NCBI RefSeq assembly: GCF_002906165.1
Contig: NZ_PPCN01000006.1
Coordinates: forward strand, 186,001-250,000
DNA length: 64,000 bases
Direction of reading: 5' to 3'
Source: Roseibium marinum
GTDB taxonomy: Bacteria; Pseudomonadota; Alphaproteobacteria; Rhizobiales; Stappiaceae
In this document: positions 7,893 to 16,997 of the stretch, piece after piece
How positions within the stretch are numbered: position 1 is the first letter of the stretch
Layout of the letters: every line of letters begins with the position of its first letter
Notes under the pieces: generated by a model
The model's input: only the letters and a program-made list of their open reading frames with translations
Database searches by the model: none
Told to the model about the DNA's origin: nothing
Program-made: the position numbers and the translations under genes

Positions 7893-9047
7893 TCATCTGG
7901 CGGGCGCATCTTCCGGCTGATCCGTGAGCGTCAAACCGACAAATTGCGCAAGGTGGTCCGAATTCCCCTGCGGGTCCAGTTGTTCAAACCGGTCAACCCG
8001 GATGTCGTTGCGGATCAGGAACCAGTCGTTGCGCCACAGTTTCGGCAGTTGCCCTCCGACCCGCCAGGTGGCCGGGTACACAATCGAACTGAAGGCGGCT
8101 GCGTCCTGGCTCACGGCCAGAAGTCCACGATTGTCTCCCATTGCCGGGCTGGTATTGAAATCTCCGGCGACGACCAGCGGCGATTGATTTCGCGAGACTT
8201 CCGCCGTCAGAGCCGCGAACTCGTCCTTGCGGATGGAATGACGCCGCCTGATTTCGTTGTAGAAATCCCATGACAACCAGTTTTTCTCGATGATGATCTG
8301 GATCGGCATGTGGATGTTATAGGTGGACAGGACCCGGCCGCCGACACGCACATCAACTTTCAACGCGTAAGGCGGCGGCGGCAGTTGCAGGATGGACGGA
8401 TTGTCCGAACGCACAACGGCGTGTTCCGACACCGGCAGCCGGCTCAGTGTCAGCAGCGTCCCCGCCGCGATCGCCTGATATTCGGGAAAGACTTCCGCCA
8501 CATCCGACAGGTCTGTCACTGGGGGCGCCGTATCGCCCACCCGCTGCATATGTTCCTGCAACAGGTAGACATCGGCATCAAGGGACCGCAGGTAAGCCAG
8601 CATGGCGTCCCTGTCTCTCGGGTCCGTGAGCGTTCCATCACGGAGCTGGCCCCAGTAGTCAGTGTTCATCTGAACGACCGAGACCGCAAGGCCGGGCTGC
8701 ACGGCTTGCGCCCGGTGTGTCAGCACCGAGAAGTTAAGTCCGGTTGACGGCATCGAAACAACAAACGCGGCCAGGGCGGTCAGAAAAACGGCACCCCTGT
8801 AGGATCTGATGAACACGGTCAGGATCGCGAGAACCAGGGGAACCGCGGCAAACAGAATTGGCGGCGACACGCCGGGAACAACCCAGAGCCAGAACCTCCC
8901 GGTCAGGATTTCGTGCGTTATGGCGAAGACGAGCCAAAGAACGGCCAAGGCAAGGACTGTTTTCGACAAGGTCCCGCCCCGGCTACGCCTGTCCTTTTTC
9001 CTGTGCCAGAACTGTTTCACCCAAGATCCAACGTGGCGTTCAGACAT
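7893..9047 (-). CDS. Membrane-anchored endonuclease/exonuclease/phosphatase (EEP) family protein
   Basis: 384 residues. Residues 28-110 contain three hydrophobic segments; the catalytic EEP domain occupies about 118-370. Catalytic motifs seen: LLQEHM (metal-binding Glu), IHMP, AGDFNTSPAMG (Asp/Asn) and NSDHLAQ (Asp-His). Such membrane EEP proteins usually face the periplasm and cleave phosphodiester bonds in lipids, sugars or nucleic acid. It is last in the prenyltransferase/glycosyltransferase operon, 24 nt after the epimerase gene, suggesting a role in processing a phosphodiester-linked glycolipid (inference). RBS GAGG 8 nt before the ATG. Confidence 0.85.
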   Translation of the reverse strand: MSERHVGSWVKQFWHRKKDRRSRGGTLSKTVLALAVLWLVFAITHEILTGRFWLWVVPGVSPPILFAAVPLVLAILTVFIRSYRGAVFLTALAAFVVSMPSTGLNFSVLTHRAQAVQPGLAVSVVQMNTDYWGQLRDGTLTDPRDRDAMLAYLRSLDADVYLLQEHMQRVGDTAPPVTDLSDVAEVFPEYQAIAAGTLLTLSRLPVSEHAVVRSDNPSILQLPPPPYALKVDVRVGGRVLSTYNIHMPIQIIIEKNWLSWDFYNEIRRRHSIRKDEFAALTAEVSRNQSPLVVAGDFNTSPAMGDNRGLLAVSQDAAAFSSIVYPATWRVGGQLPKLWRNDWFLIRNDIRVDRFEQLDPQGNSDHLAQFVGLTLTDQPEDAPAR

Positions 9048-9071
9048 ACCGATTGCCTCAAATTTCCGGAT

Positions 9072-10106
9072 TCAAAACATACATTTGGCCAGACCGAGCG
9101 CGCCCTGTTTCCACGGCTCCCGGCTCGTGCGGCCCGTCTGCCGGCTGGCCAGTTTCGACATGTTCTGCTGCCGCCACCACTGAAACGTCCTCAAGATGGC
9201 ATGCTTGCTTGAATGTCTCGGACGGAACCCGAGGGTGGTTTCCGCGTGTTCGGTGCTGACATAGGCATCGCGGCTCAGTTTGTAGATAAGCCGCTTGTAC
9301 ACCGGCGAGACCCCCGAGATTTCCAGAAGGCGCAGCAACCCGATTGCCGGGCCGACCGGAAGCGGAATGACTTTCTTGCCTTTGCCCGCAGCGTCAAGAA
9401 CAGCCTGGAAATCGTCGTGCAGTGTCGTGAATTCAGTCGCGGCGATGTTGAAATTATCGTTCACCTGAGCGTCCGGCAGGGTCATCGCCGCCACGATGGC
9501 CTCGACCAGATCGTCGACATCGAGCAACTGGCTCCGGTAATGGCCGCCTCCGATGAGCGGAAAATTACGTCCCTCCGCGGCCCATTCGAAAAGCATCGAG
9601 AAGATGCCAAGCCGGTGAGGCCCCAGAAACGTTTTCGGCCGCAGGATGGGAACGCACATACCCTTGGCCCGATACGCCTCGCAAATCAGCTCCGCGTCGA
9701 TCTTGGCACAATTGTACGGATCGACCCGCTCTCGCGGGTGTTCTTCACTCGTCGGCACCACATCGGGCAGCCCATAGACCGCCGAAGAGGAGATCTGCAG
9801 AACCCGGCCGATCCTGGCCGCATGGCACGCATCCATGACGGTCTGCGTGCCGCCGACAGAGATGGAGCGGATGTCCTGCGGACGGTAGCTCGGCAATGCC
9901 GCGGCCGCGTGGATCACAATGTCCGCACCCGAAATGGCCTGCGCCACGGTTGCTTCATGCCGGATGTCGCCGACGATCTGCCTGCAGTTCTCGACTTCCG
10001 GCATGGGGGAAAGATCCAGGCTGGTGACGCGATGCCCCAATGCGACAAGCCGCTTTGTCAGATTTCGGCCCAGGACACCCGAGCCGCCGGTTAACGTGAC
10101 TTCCAT
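9072..10106 (-). CDS. NAD-dependent epimerase/dehydratase (extended SDR)
   Basis: 344 residues. Rossmann motif TGGSGVLG at residues 6-13, Asp in LDLSP for NAD binding, and catalytic Ser plus Tyr/Lys (SSSAVYG, YNCAK, a YxxxK with Cys). Family members epimerise, dehydrate or reduce nucleotide sugars, or act as 3-beta-hydroxysteroid-type dehydrogenases. Start set at the ATG at 10106, 6 nt from AGGAG; the ATG at 10112 abuts the AGGAG. Fourth gene of the five-gene operon; the position after a GT4 enzyme suggests a sugar-modifying role. The C-terminus is Arg/Lys-rich. Confidence 0.85.
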   Translation of the reverse strand: MEVTLTGGSGVLGRNLTKRLVALGHRVTSLDLSPMPEVENCRQIVGDIRHEATVAQAISGADIVIHAAAALPSYRPQDIRSISVGGTQTVMDACHAARIGRVLQISSSAVYGLPDVVPTSEEHPRERVDPYNCAKIDAELICEAYRAKGMCVPILRPKTFLGPHRLGIFSMLFEWAAEGRNFPLIGGGHYRSQLLDVDDLVEAIVAAMTLPDAQVNDNFNIAATEFTTLHDDFQAVLDAAGKGKKVIPLPVGPAIGLLRLLEISGVSPVYKRLIYKLSRDAYVSTEHAETTLGFRPRHSSKHAILRTFQWWRQQNMSKLASRQTGRTSREPWKQGALGLAKCMF

Positions 10107-10193
10107 CTTCATCTCCTGATCATCGACTTTGCGGTTCGCGCCGCCGGCACGACCGGTTTGCAGGACAGCGCCACTGTGTCTCGCGCTTCGAAG

Positions 10194-11363
10194 TCATTCC
10201 TCGACGGCCATGGGAAGGGCGCGCCGGATATCGACGGTTTGCCTGCTCGAAAGACGCGAAAACAGCGCGGCATACCGGTCGATGCAGCTTTCCGCGCTAT
10301 AGAGCGAACGTGCCTTTTCAGCCAGGGACCGCTTCTGCGCCGCGGGAAAGCCGCGCAGATCGGTCAGCGCGGCGGCGATACCCGGAACATCGCGGGGCCG
10401 GGTGAGGATGCCGAAGCCGGTCTCCACGACCGGCACCCGCCCGCCCGGCAGATCGGAGCCCACGACCGGTAGCCCGCACATCATCGCTTCGGCCTGGACG
10501 ATACCGAAGGATTCGGCGACCGAGGTCAGCGCGAAAGTGTCGATCGAGGCATAGAAATCCCGCGTCTCGTCCCGTTTGAGCGGCCCCAGGAAGCGGATGC
10601 GCGGATCGCCGTCCACAAGTTCATGGAGCCGTGCGATATTGCTGCCGCCCGCAACGGTGTCGTGCTCGCCCCCCAGGAGCAGCCGGTCCTGAGGCCGCGC
10701 TGCACGGCGGAATGCCTGGATGAGAAACTCGATGCCCTTGTCGGGCACGATCCGGCCGAGGAAACCGACATGGTGCCCGTCACCGTCCCGGTAGACCGGT
10801 TTGCCGCCGCGCGGGTCCAGACACGGCGCGGCAATGGACGACCACGGGACCGAATTGATCGACGGCCAATGCAGCGAATGATGCGCCTGGTCGTCGCTGT
10901 TGACCACCACGTGGCTGCTGCGGCGAAGCGCGATCCGTGCCGACAGGTTGACCGCGGCGATCTGCAAGCGGCTGGTAAGCGATGGCGCCAGCCAGAGATC
11001 GATATGATAGGTCGAGACAACCGGAATGCGCGGAGCGATTGCCGCGATTGCTCCTGCTTCCAGCATCGGCAGATGCAGGTGCAGGGCCTTCGACCGCACC
11101 GCAATCCGCCGGGCCAATGTCAGAAAGCCCGGGCTGACCGGCCCCCGTCCGACCTTGAAGAGAACCGGTGCCCGGAAGACGTGCACACCGCCAATAATCT
11201 CTTGCTCGGGGAGGCCCGGCTCGTGGCGGGTCGCCACCACGGCCACTTTCCAGCCCCGCTCCGCCAGCCCCTCGGCCACGACACGGGCGGTCTCCGTCAA
11301 GCCTGAAACATAGGGGGCGTAATAGTTCAGCAGGACCGTGACGTCGAAATCTTGCTGCGGCAT
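10194..11363 (-). CDS. Glycosyltransferase family 4
   Basis: 389 residues, GT-B fold. N-terminal half: LNYYAPYVSGLTETARVVAEGL with a Gly-rich acceptor loop. C-terminal nucleotide-sugar half: FLGRIVPDKGIEFLIQAF and the retaining GT4 E-x7-E motif ESFGIVQAE. It transfers a sugar from a nucleotide donor, probably at the cytoplasmic membrane face. The operon (UbiA prenyltransferase, flippase-like protein, epimerase, EEP) suggests the acceptor is polyprenyl- or lipid-linked (inference). AGGA lies 7 nt before the ATG. Confidence 0.9.
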   Translation of the reverse strand: MPQQDFDVTVLLNYYAPYVSGLTETARVVAEGLAERGWKVAVVATRHEPGLPEQEIIGGVHVFRAPVLFKVGRGPVSPGFLTLARRIAVRSKALHLHLPMLEAGAIAAIAPRIPVVSTYHIDLWLAPSLTSRLQIAAVNLSARIALRRSSHVVVNSDDQAHHSLHWPSINSVPWSSIAAPCLDPRGGKPVYRDGDGHHVGFLGRIVPDKGIEFLIQAFRRAARPQDRLLLGGEHDTVAGGSNIARLHELVDGDPRIRFLGPLKRDETRDFYASIDTFALTSVAESFGIVQAEAMMCGLPVVGSDLPGGRVPVVETGFGILTRPRDVPGIAAALTDLRGFPAAQKRSLAEKARSLYSAESCIDRYAALFSRLSSRQTVDIRRALPMAVEE

Positions 11364-11379
11364 GGGAGGGTCCTTTCAT

Positions 11380-12273
11380 TCAGGTGTGAGCATTGATCCG
11401 GCGCCCCAGCGCCAGGGCTGCGAGCCCGGTTCCGATGACGTCTCCGGCGATGATCAGGGCCCGGCTCAGCAGAGCCAGCATCAAGGCATCCGCCGGCGCC
11501 ATCTGCAGGGAGAGGATCGCCAGCAATGCGCCGTCACGGATACCGACCGCGCCAGGCAGCACGGCGAAAACGATGCCGGCGATGGCCGAGAAGCTGTAGG
11601 CGGACACAAGGAATACGGCGCTTGCCCCGGTGTGCAGACCCAGTACGGCCATATGCAGTCCGGTCAGGGTCCACGCGCCCGCCATGATCGCCACCGTTGC
11701 CGCGAAAGGGACCGGAGCGGGAACGCCGATGCGCTCCAGGATCCGTGGCACCACCGGCCATTGCCGTCTCCAGCAGGCAAGCCCCAGCACCGCCGCTGTG
11801 GCAAGGACGATCGGCACACCAAGGACCCAGATATTGACGCCGATCAGGGCGCACACGGCGGGCACCCCGATCAGAGCGGCCGCGAGACAGGCGGCCAGAG
11901 CCGTGCCCATGAAGACGCGCAGCAGTAGGATGCTCCCGGCTTTCTCCGCTTGCAGAAGCCGATGCTGAATCGCGAATGCCAGCACACCCCCCGGCGTGTA
12001 TTTCCCGATCCCCGAACGAAGATAGACCAGAATTCCGCGCGCGGCCGGCACACCGGGCAGCTCCCGGGCCAGAAGCCGCTGCCAGGCCAGCGCGCCCGGC
12101 AGCAGGCCCACCAGGACCCAAAGCATCGCGCTGCTCAATTCGCCCGGGTCGATTTCCGCCAGGGCCAGGACCAGTTTCTCGCGATGCTGGTTGAAGAAGG
12201 CCGCGATCCAGACAACCGCGACGAGAGTGAGCGCGGACCGGACAACGGTCAGGGCGAGACGGGCATTCAACAC
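11380..12273 (-). CDS. Flippase-like (lysylphosphatidylglycerol synthase TM / UPF0104 type) membrane protein
   Basis: 297 residues from a GTG at 12273, chosen because GAGGAGGA lies directly upstream; the frame also opens with TTG at 12321. About eight membrane segments, with the GIGKYTPGGVLAF loop and PGAVGIRDGALLAI typical of the AglD/MprF transmembrane family. Members are found with glycosyltransferases and are thought to move or tether lipid-linked sugars across the membrane. Lies 16 nt upstream of the GT4 gene and follows the UbiA gene by about 100 nt. Confidence 0.8.
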   Translation of the reverse strand: MLNARLALTVVRSALTLVAVVWIAAFFNQHREKLVLALAEIDPGELSSAMLWVLVGLLPGALAWQRLLARELPGVPAARGILVYLRSGIGKYTPGGVLAFAIQHRLLQAEKAGSILLLRVFMGTALAACLAAALIGVPAVCALIGVNIWVLGVPIVLATAAVLGLACWRRQWPVVPRILERIGVPAPVPFAATVAIMAGAWTLTGLHMAVLGLHTGASAVFLVSAYSFSAIAGIVFAVLPGAVGIRDGALLAILSLQMAPADALMLALLSRALIIAGDVIGTGLAALALGRRINAHT

Positions 12274-12375
12274 GGCGTCCTCCTCGCGGCCAGCGGCCGC
12301 TGCTGCGCTGCCGTCCCGCAATACCGTGGCCTTTGGCGGCCGACAGGCGCGGAACGGCCGGGCCGGTCGTTCCGC

Positions 12376-13350
12376 TCAGTGCGCGGCATGTGCGGCCTCC
12401 AGCGCGGCGATCCCGTCGAAGGTCCCGAAACTGTCCAGAAGCGCGGAAGACCCCAGCACCACGGCCCAGAAGACAAAGGCGACGTGGATCGTCCTGTCGG
12501 AAAGGAGCAGACGTGTGGGGTTGCCTGTCCCGGTACCGGCGAAAGCAAGCAGTAGATAGCGTTTGAAGAGATAAACCGCGAATGGCAGGCTGATGAAAAA
12601 CAGCACCCGCTGGTCCACCGCGTCGAAGAACTGGATCATGGTGGCCAGGCCCGTGCCGAGACAAGCGACCGCGGCGACCAGAAGATACGCATCCAGAAGC
12701 GGCTCGGAATAGTGCCTCAACACCGGCCGGTGATCCGCGGAAGTCTTGACGCGGCGCAACTCGTCCCGCCGCTTCCCCACGGTCAGAAGCAGGCTCCCCG
12801 ACAGCACTGTCGCGATCACCCAGGGGTCGGGGACAACACCGAAGGCCACGTAGCCTGATACCGTCCGCAAGGCGAAGCCGGCGGGGACGATCAGCATCTC
12901 GACGATCGGCACGTGCTTGAGCCAGAAACTGTAGCTCAGATTGCAAAGAAGGTAGAGGATGACGATTGCCGTCAGGAGAGCCGGCAGGACAAGCGCCAGA
13001 AGAACCAGAACCGCGAGCAACCCGGCCAGCATCCACAGGGCCGCCTGCGGCGTCACGACACCCGAAGCGAGCGGCCGATTACGCTTGCTCGGATGCGCAC
13101 GGTCCCGGTCGATGTCCGAGAGATCGTTGACGACATACACTGCTGCCGAGGCGAGACTGAACATCGTGATCGTGCCGGCCAGGGCAAGCAGGGCGGGCCC
13201 TGTCGCATCGCCGATCATCAGAGCGGGTCCGATCGGGATCGCGATCAGCGACTTGCACCAGTGCGAGGGGCGCAGGAGTGCAAGATGCTGCCAGAGACGC
13301 CTCACCAGATGATCGGATGAAGGGCGGAAAAGGCCAATTTCATGTGTCAT
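12376..13350 (-). CDS. UbiA-family prenyltransferase, decaprenyl-phosphate phosphoribosyltransferase-like
   Basis: 324 residues, about nine membrane helices. First Asp-rich motif NDLSDIDRDRAHP with RPLASG, and second-site motif GKRRDELRR. This combination is typical of decaprenylphosphoryl-5-phosphoribose synthases, which transfer phosphoribose from PRPP to a polyprenyl phosphate, rather than of quinone or haem prenyltransferases. First gene of the minus-strand operon and likely the committing step of a prenyl-phosphate sugar pathway (inference). Another UbiA acceptor cannot be excluded. Confidence 0.82.
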   Translation of the reverse strand: MTHEIGLFRPSSDHLVRRLWQHLALLRPSHWCKSLIAIPIGPALMIGDATGPALLALAGTITMFSLASAAVYVVNDLSDIDRDRAHPSKRNRPLASGVVTPQAALWMLAGLLAVLVLLALVLPALLTAIVILYLLCNLSYSFWLKHVPIVEMLIVPAGFALRTVSGYVAFGVVPDPWVIATVLSGSLLLTVGKRRDELRRVKTSADHRPVLRHYSEPLLDAYLLVAAVACLGTGLATMIQFFDAVDQRVLFFISLPFAVYLFKRYLLLAFAGTGTGNPTRLLLSDRTIHVAFVFWAVVLGSSALLDSFGTFDGIAALEAAHAAH

Positions 13351-13490
13351 CTCAAAAGGCTCCGGTTAATGGTCACGAAAGATGCAAAAATCCGCTCACC
13401 GCTGCGTTGCCGCCGCGCGTGTTTGAAGTCATTCTGGCTTGGGCTTTCCGACCGGATGTCGGGTCTCGGTGTGTCGCGTACCGGTCCGTG

Positions 13491-13763
13491 CTAGGCCGTG
13501 TGGACGAATTGGAGATGCATTTCGCCGGGAGCCGCATCGTTCAAGATCAAGTCAATCCGGCGCAGGTGATGCGGGCGCATCATCAAGACGGATTGGCGCG
13601 GGGATTGGGCGCTGCGGGCCCGGCCGTTCGGGTGAGACAAGAGACTTCGACCTGACGCCAAAAGACCCTTGAACGTATCGCCGATATGCGCCGCGGATCT
13701 TTCGCCGCCATCTCTCGTCTCTTTTTTCACGTAATGCGTCTCCAATTCGTCCACACGGCCTAG
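13491..13763. mobile_element. MITE-like element with 31-bp terminal inverted repeats and CTAG ends
   Basis: 273 bp. The left end (13491-13521) and the reverse complement of the right end (13733-13763) agree over 31 bp with one mismatch; the shared core includes GGCCGTGTGGACGAATTGGA. Both ends carry CTAG, which fits a YTAR-type target duplication as in IS5-group elements, or TIRs that include CTAG. The interior has no transposase; an 87-codon frame across it is probably fortuitous. The right CTAG supplies the TAG stop of the MerR-type gene, so the element lies exactly at that gene's end. Non-autonomous element; family assignment is inference. Confidence 0.8.
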
Positions 13764-14527
13764 TTCAGCAACAGGGCTTCGAAAGTCTTTCCACGGGCCT
13801 GGTCGTACGGGTAGTTGAGGTAGATTTCGATGGGGCCCTGGCGAGGCGGTTTGGCCGTCTCCTGAAGGCGCGCTTCCTCAAGGAGGCTGTAGCAGCCCTC
13901 AAAACAGCCGTAATTCCCGGTAACGCCCTGTGCTTTCACCGCGTAGTAAAGATCTTCGGGAATGAAATACTGCTTGTATTCGTCCAGGGTGGACGGCATG
14001 GCCTCCGGCGCTTCCTTGAAACAGGTTACCTTGACGACGTTTTCTTTCTCGTCCGCGTAGCGCGCCGCGAATTCGCCGGTATCCAAACCGCATTCACGGA
14101 TCTGCATTGCGAAGTCGGTCACAAAATCGGCGACGCTTTTCTTGTCGACGACAGCTTCTGTTCCCAGCGCCCAGTAACCGCCATGACGCAGTTTCCGCAC
14201 CTGCTTTGCCTGACATGCGAAGTATGTGTCCAGTTTCCGTAGCGCGTCGTGTGTACTCGCGACGGAGGCACGCAACAGGTCTCTTATCGCGTCGACTTCC
14301 TTCAGGGGCGCGGCCGAGCCCGGACGCAGAACCTCTTCGATTTGCGCGATCGGGACGCCGGCCTGACGCAACGATCTGATCAGAATGGCTGACTCGACGT
14401 CTTCCTCGCGGTAGACCGCCTGCCGTTTCGCATTCAGTCCCTGGACCAGCAGTCCTTTTTCCTCGTAGATGCGCAGGGCTTTTCGCGTAAGGCCTGCTTG
14501 CAACTGCAATTCCGATCTGGTCAGCAT
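13760..14527 (-). CDS. MerR-family transcriptional regulator with effector-binding C-terminal domain
   Basis: 255 residues from the ATG at 14527 (MLTRSELQLQAGL). Winged HTH of MerR type in residues 1-70 (TRKALRIYEEKGLL, YREEDVESAILIRSLRQAG), a helical linker at 75-120, then a GyrI-like effector part ending in PIEIYLNYPYDQ. Effector unknown; such domains bind small molecules or toxic ligands. The stop codon TAG lies in the CTAG end of the adjacent MITE-like element. A nested dyad upstream (14597-14632) may be its operator. Confidence 0.85.
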   Translation of the reverse strand: MLTRSELQLQAGLTRKALRIYEEKGLLVQGLNAKRQAVYREEDVESAILIRSLRQAGVPIAQIEEVLRPGSAAPLKEVDAIRDLLRASVASTHDALRKLDTYFACQAKQVRKLRHGGYWALGTEAVVDKKSVADFVTDFAMQIRECGLDTGEFAARYADEKENVVKVTCFKEAPEAMPSTLDEYKQYFIPEDLYYAVKAQGVTGNYGCFEGCYSLLEEARLQETAKPPRQGPIEIYLNYPYDQARGKTFEALLLN

Positions 14528-14596
14528 GTTCTTGCCTATCGTGAGTTCGGAGACCCATCTCCAGTAGATGCTGCATAGCACAATTTCCATTTCAAG

Positions 14597-14632
14597 TTGA
14601 ACCGGCCCCTAGGGCCATAGCAAGAGGTTCAA
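14597..14632. promoter_or_regulatory. Nested dyad upstream of the MerR-type gene, possible operator
   Basis: TTGAAC (14597-14602) is inverted as GTTCAA (14627-14632), enclosing GGCCC-CTA-GGGCC (14604-14616). MerR regulators bind dyads in their own promoters, so an operator role is plausible. The -10 could not be placed with confidence. Confidence 0.35.
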
Positions 14633-14756
14633 TGCAAAATTTTTCGACCGAGAAAGTGCCATACGTCCGCGATCCACCCACGAAACATTTGATTTAAAAT
14701 ATGAAATTCTCCGGAACGCCGATGCTGAAGCCCACTCCAATTTCCCCGCCGGCGAC

Positions 14757-14785
14757 AAAAAAAGCCGCCCGGAGGCGGCCTTTTT
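14757..14785 (-). terminator. Terminator of the molybdenum hydroxylase operon
   Basis: On the minus strand GCCGCC-TCCG-GGCGGC is followed by seven T. On the plus strand the same stem is followed by five T, so it may work in both directions. It lies 22 nt past the stop of the large subunit gene. Confidence 0.8.
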
Positions 14786-14807
14786 CATTTCGCAGAGCAC
14801 AAAAAGC

Positions 14808-16994
14808 CTACACGACACCCGTCCTGGAGAAGGGCAAGCTCGTGATCCAGTCGCCCTTCGCCGCGGCGATCGCATTGGCGACGGCCGGGCCGATCGGCGG
14901 CGTGCCGGGTTCGCCGATGCCGGTCGGCGGCTCGTTCGAGGCGACGATATGCACCTCGACCTCCGGCATGTCGGACATCCTGAGCGGCTCATAGGTGTCG
15001 AAGTTGGTTTCCTCGACAACACCGTCGACCAGTGTCACCTGGTTGCGCAGGATCGCGCCCAGGCCGTAGCCGATGCCGCCTTCGACCTGGGCAACGATGT
15101 TGTCCGGGTTGATCGGCGTGCCGCAATCCACCGCGGCGGTCACCTTCTCGACCTTTACCGTGCCGTCGTCGCGGAACGAGACTTCAGCGACTTCCGCCAC
15201 ATAAGAGCCGAACGACTTGTGCACGGCAACGCCCCTGAAACGGCCATCGGCCAGCGGCTTGTCCCAGCCGGCCTTTTCCGCGGCCAGTTTCAGCACATTC
15301 GCCTTGCGCGGATCGTCCCTGATCATCTCCAGGCGATAGGCGACCGGGTCCTTTCCCGCTTCCTTCGCCAAGCGGTCGATCATGGTTTCCATGACATAGG
15401 CCGTGTGGGTGTGCCCCACCGAGCGCCACCACAGAACCGGAACCTGCGTTTCCTGATACGCCTGGTCCATGTTCATGAGCGGGAAGGCATAGGACGTGTC
15501 ATGCGCCCCCTCGGTCATGTTGTGATCGACACCGTCCTTCATGAGCATGGCTTCGAACGGCGTGCCCTTGACGATCGATTTCGCCGCGATGTTGTACTTG
15601 AACGCCGTGACGTTGCCCGCCGCATCGAGGCCGACCCTGATCCTGTGCGCCGACATCGGCCGGTAATAGCCGCCAGCCATGTCGTCCTCGCGGGTCCAGA
15701 CGATCTTCACCGGTGCGGCTGCCATGCCGGCTGCCTGCATCGCCTTGGCCAGCGAAGCGATTTCGGCAACGGGATGGGCGTCGGCCTGGGCGCGCCGGCC
15801 GAAGGAGCCGCCTGCCCAGAGCGTGTTGATCTTCACGTTCTGGAACGGAATACCAAGCACGGCGGCCGCGACATTGTGATCGATGGTCTGGATCTGGGAC
15901 CCGAACCACAGCTCCGCGCTCTCCCCGTCGAAATAAAGGGCAATGTCGAGAGGTTCCATCGCGCCATGCGCGAGGAAGGGAAAGTCGAAATCCGCTTCGA
16001 TGACCCTTGCGGAGGCGTCCAGGGCCGCGTCAATGTCGCCGTCCTCGCGCACCTTGATGCCCGGCTGTGCCGTCATCTCCTTCAGTTCGGCGATCATGGC
16101 ATCGCTGGACCGGGTCTCGGCCTCGCTGTCGTCCCACTCGATTTCCAGCAACGACCTGCCCTTGATCGCCGGCCAGGTGCTTTCAGCGATCACGGCGACC
16201 CCGTTCGCAATCTGCAGAACGTTGACAACACCGGGAACCTTCATGGCTTCGCCCGCATCGAACGATGCCACCTTGCCACCGAACCGGGGAGACCTGGCAA
16301 CCGTTGCCACCAGGAGACCGTCCCGCTGGAAATCCATCGTATAGGTACCCGGCGCGCCGAACGTCTTGTTCTTCACGTCGAGGCGCGGGAAGGACTTGCC
16401 GATATAAACCCACTGATCCGGCGTCTTCAGCACCGGCTCGGCCGGAACCTCTTCACCGGCCGCAAGGCCCGCCAGCTCGCCCAGCGTCGCGGACTTGCCG
16501 GAACCGTGCGAGACGACACCGCCGGAAACGGTGATCTCGGAAGCCGGGACGCCCCAGTCCTTCGCGGCGGCGGCCACGATCATGGCCTTGGCCGCGGCAC
16601 CGGCCTGACGGTACTGCATGAAGGAATTCGCCATGGCGGTCGAGCCGCCCGTGCCCTGTACACCGAACATCGTGTTCGCATACAGCTGCGGATTGGATGG
16701 CGCGAAGTCGACCCTGACCTGATCCCAGGAAGCATCGAGCTCGTCGGCAACCAGGGTGCTCAGGCCGGAAGCGGTTCCCTGGCCCTTGTCGAGATGCTTG
16801 GAGAGCACCACAACGGTGTTGTCCGGGCGGATATGCACGAACGGCTGGGTGAATTCGCCCTCGGCCGCCGATGCGGCGGCTCGCGGCAGGTTCATGGCCA
16901 GAACGAGACCGCCGATGGTGCCCGCGGACACCTTCAAGAAGGTCCGGCGGCTCGGTTGTGCAGCCTCGAGCGGTTTTTGCAGCATATGAAGCAT
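14808..16994 (-). CDS. Molybdopterin-binding large subunit of a xanthine dehydrogenase-family hydroxylase (isoquinoline 1-oxidoreductase beta type)
   Basis: 728 residues. A Tat signal is visible (SRRTFLK then a hydrophobic stretch ending AAASAAE), so the enzyme is probably exported folded. The domain pattern matches IorB/COG1529 subunits: HLDKGQG, GVQGTGGSTAMANSF, a repeat of the substrate domain, WAGGSFGRRAQ, and VEGGIGYGLGA near the C-terminus with GEPGTPP. These enzymes hydroxylate N-heterocycles or oxidise aldehydes with a Mo-cytosine-dinucleotide cofactor. Only the [2Fe-2S] subunit accompanies it, 3 nt upstream, and no FAD subunit is seen, so electrons may go to a cytochrome (inference). 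Substrate unknown. Confidence 0.9.
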   Translation of the reverse strand: MLHMLQKPLEAAQPSRRTFLKVSAGTIGGLVLAMNLPRAAASAAEGEFTQPFVHIRPDNTVVVLSKHLDKGQGTASGLSTLVADELDASWDQVRVDFAPSNPQLYANTMFGVQGTGGSTAMANSFMQYRQAGAAAKAMIVAAAAKDWGVPASEITVSGGVVSHGSGKSATLGELAGLAAGEEVPAEPVLKTPDQWVYIGKSFPRLDVKNKTFGAPGTYTMDFQRDGLLVATVARSPRFGGKVASFDAGEAMKVPGVVNVLQIANGVAVIAESTWPAIKGRSLLEIEWDDSEAETRSSDAMIAELKEMTAQPGIKVREDGDIDAALDASARVIEADFDFPFLAHGAMEPLDIALYFDGESAELWFGSQIQTIDHNVAAAVLGIPFQNVKINTLWAGGSFGRRAQADAHPVAEIASLAKAMQAAGMAAAPVKIVWTREDDMAGGYYRPMSAHRIRVGLDAAGNVTAFKYNIAAKSIVKGTPFEAMLMKDGVDHNMTEGAHDTSYAFPLMNMDQAYQETQVPVLWWRSVGHTHTAYVMETMIDRLAKEAGKDPVAYRLEMIRDDPRKANVLKLAAEKAGWDKPLADGRFRGVAVHKSFGSYVAEVAEVSFRDDGTVKVEKVTAAVDCGTPINPDNIVAQVEGGIGYGLGAILRNQVTLVDGVVEETNFDTYEPLRMSDMPEVEVHIVASNEPPTGIGEPGTPPIGPAVANAIAAAKGDWITSLPFSRTGVV

Positions 16995-16997
16995 GGC

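Noticed and set aside
13491..13754. 87-codon frame inside the MITE-like element
   Set aside because: It spans the terminal repeats and shows no transposase motif; more likely fortuitous.
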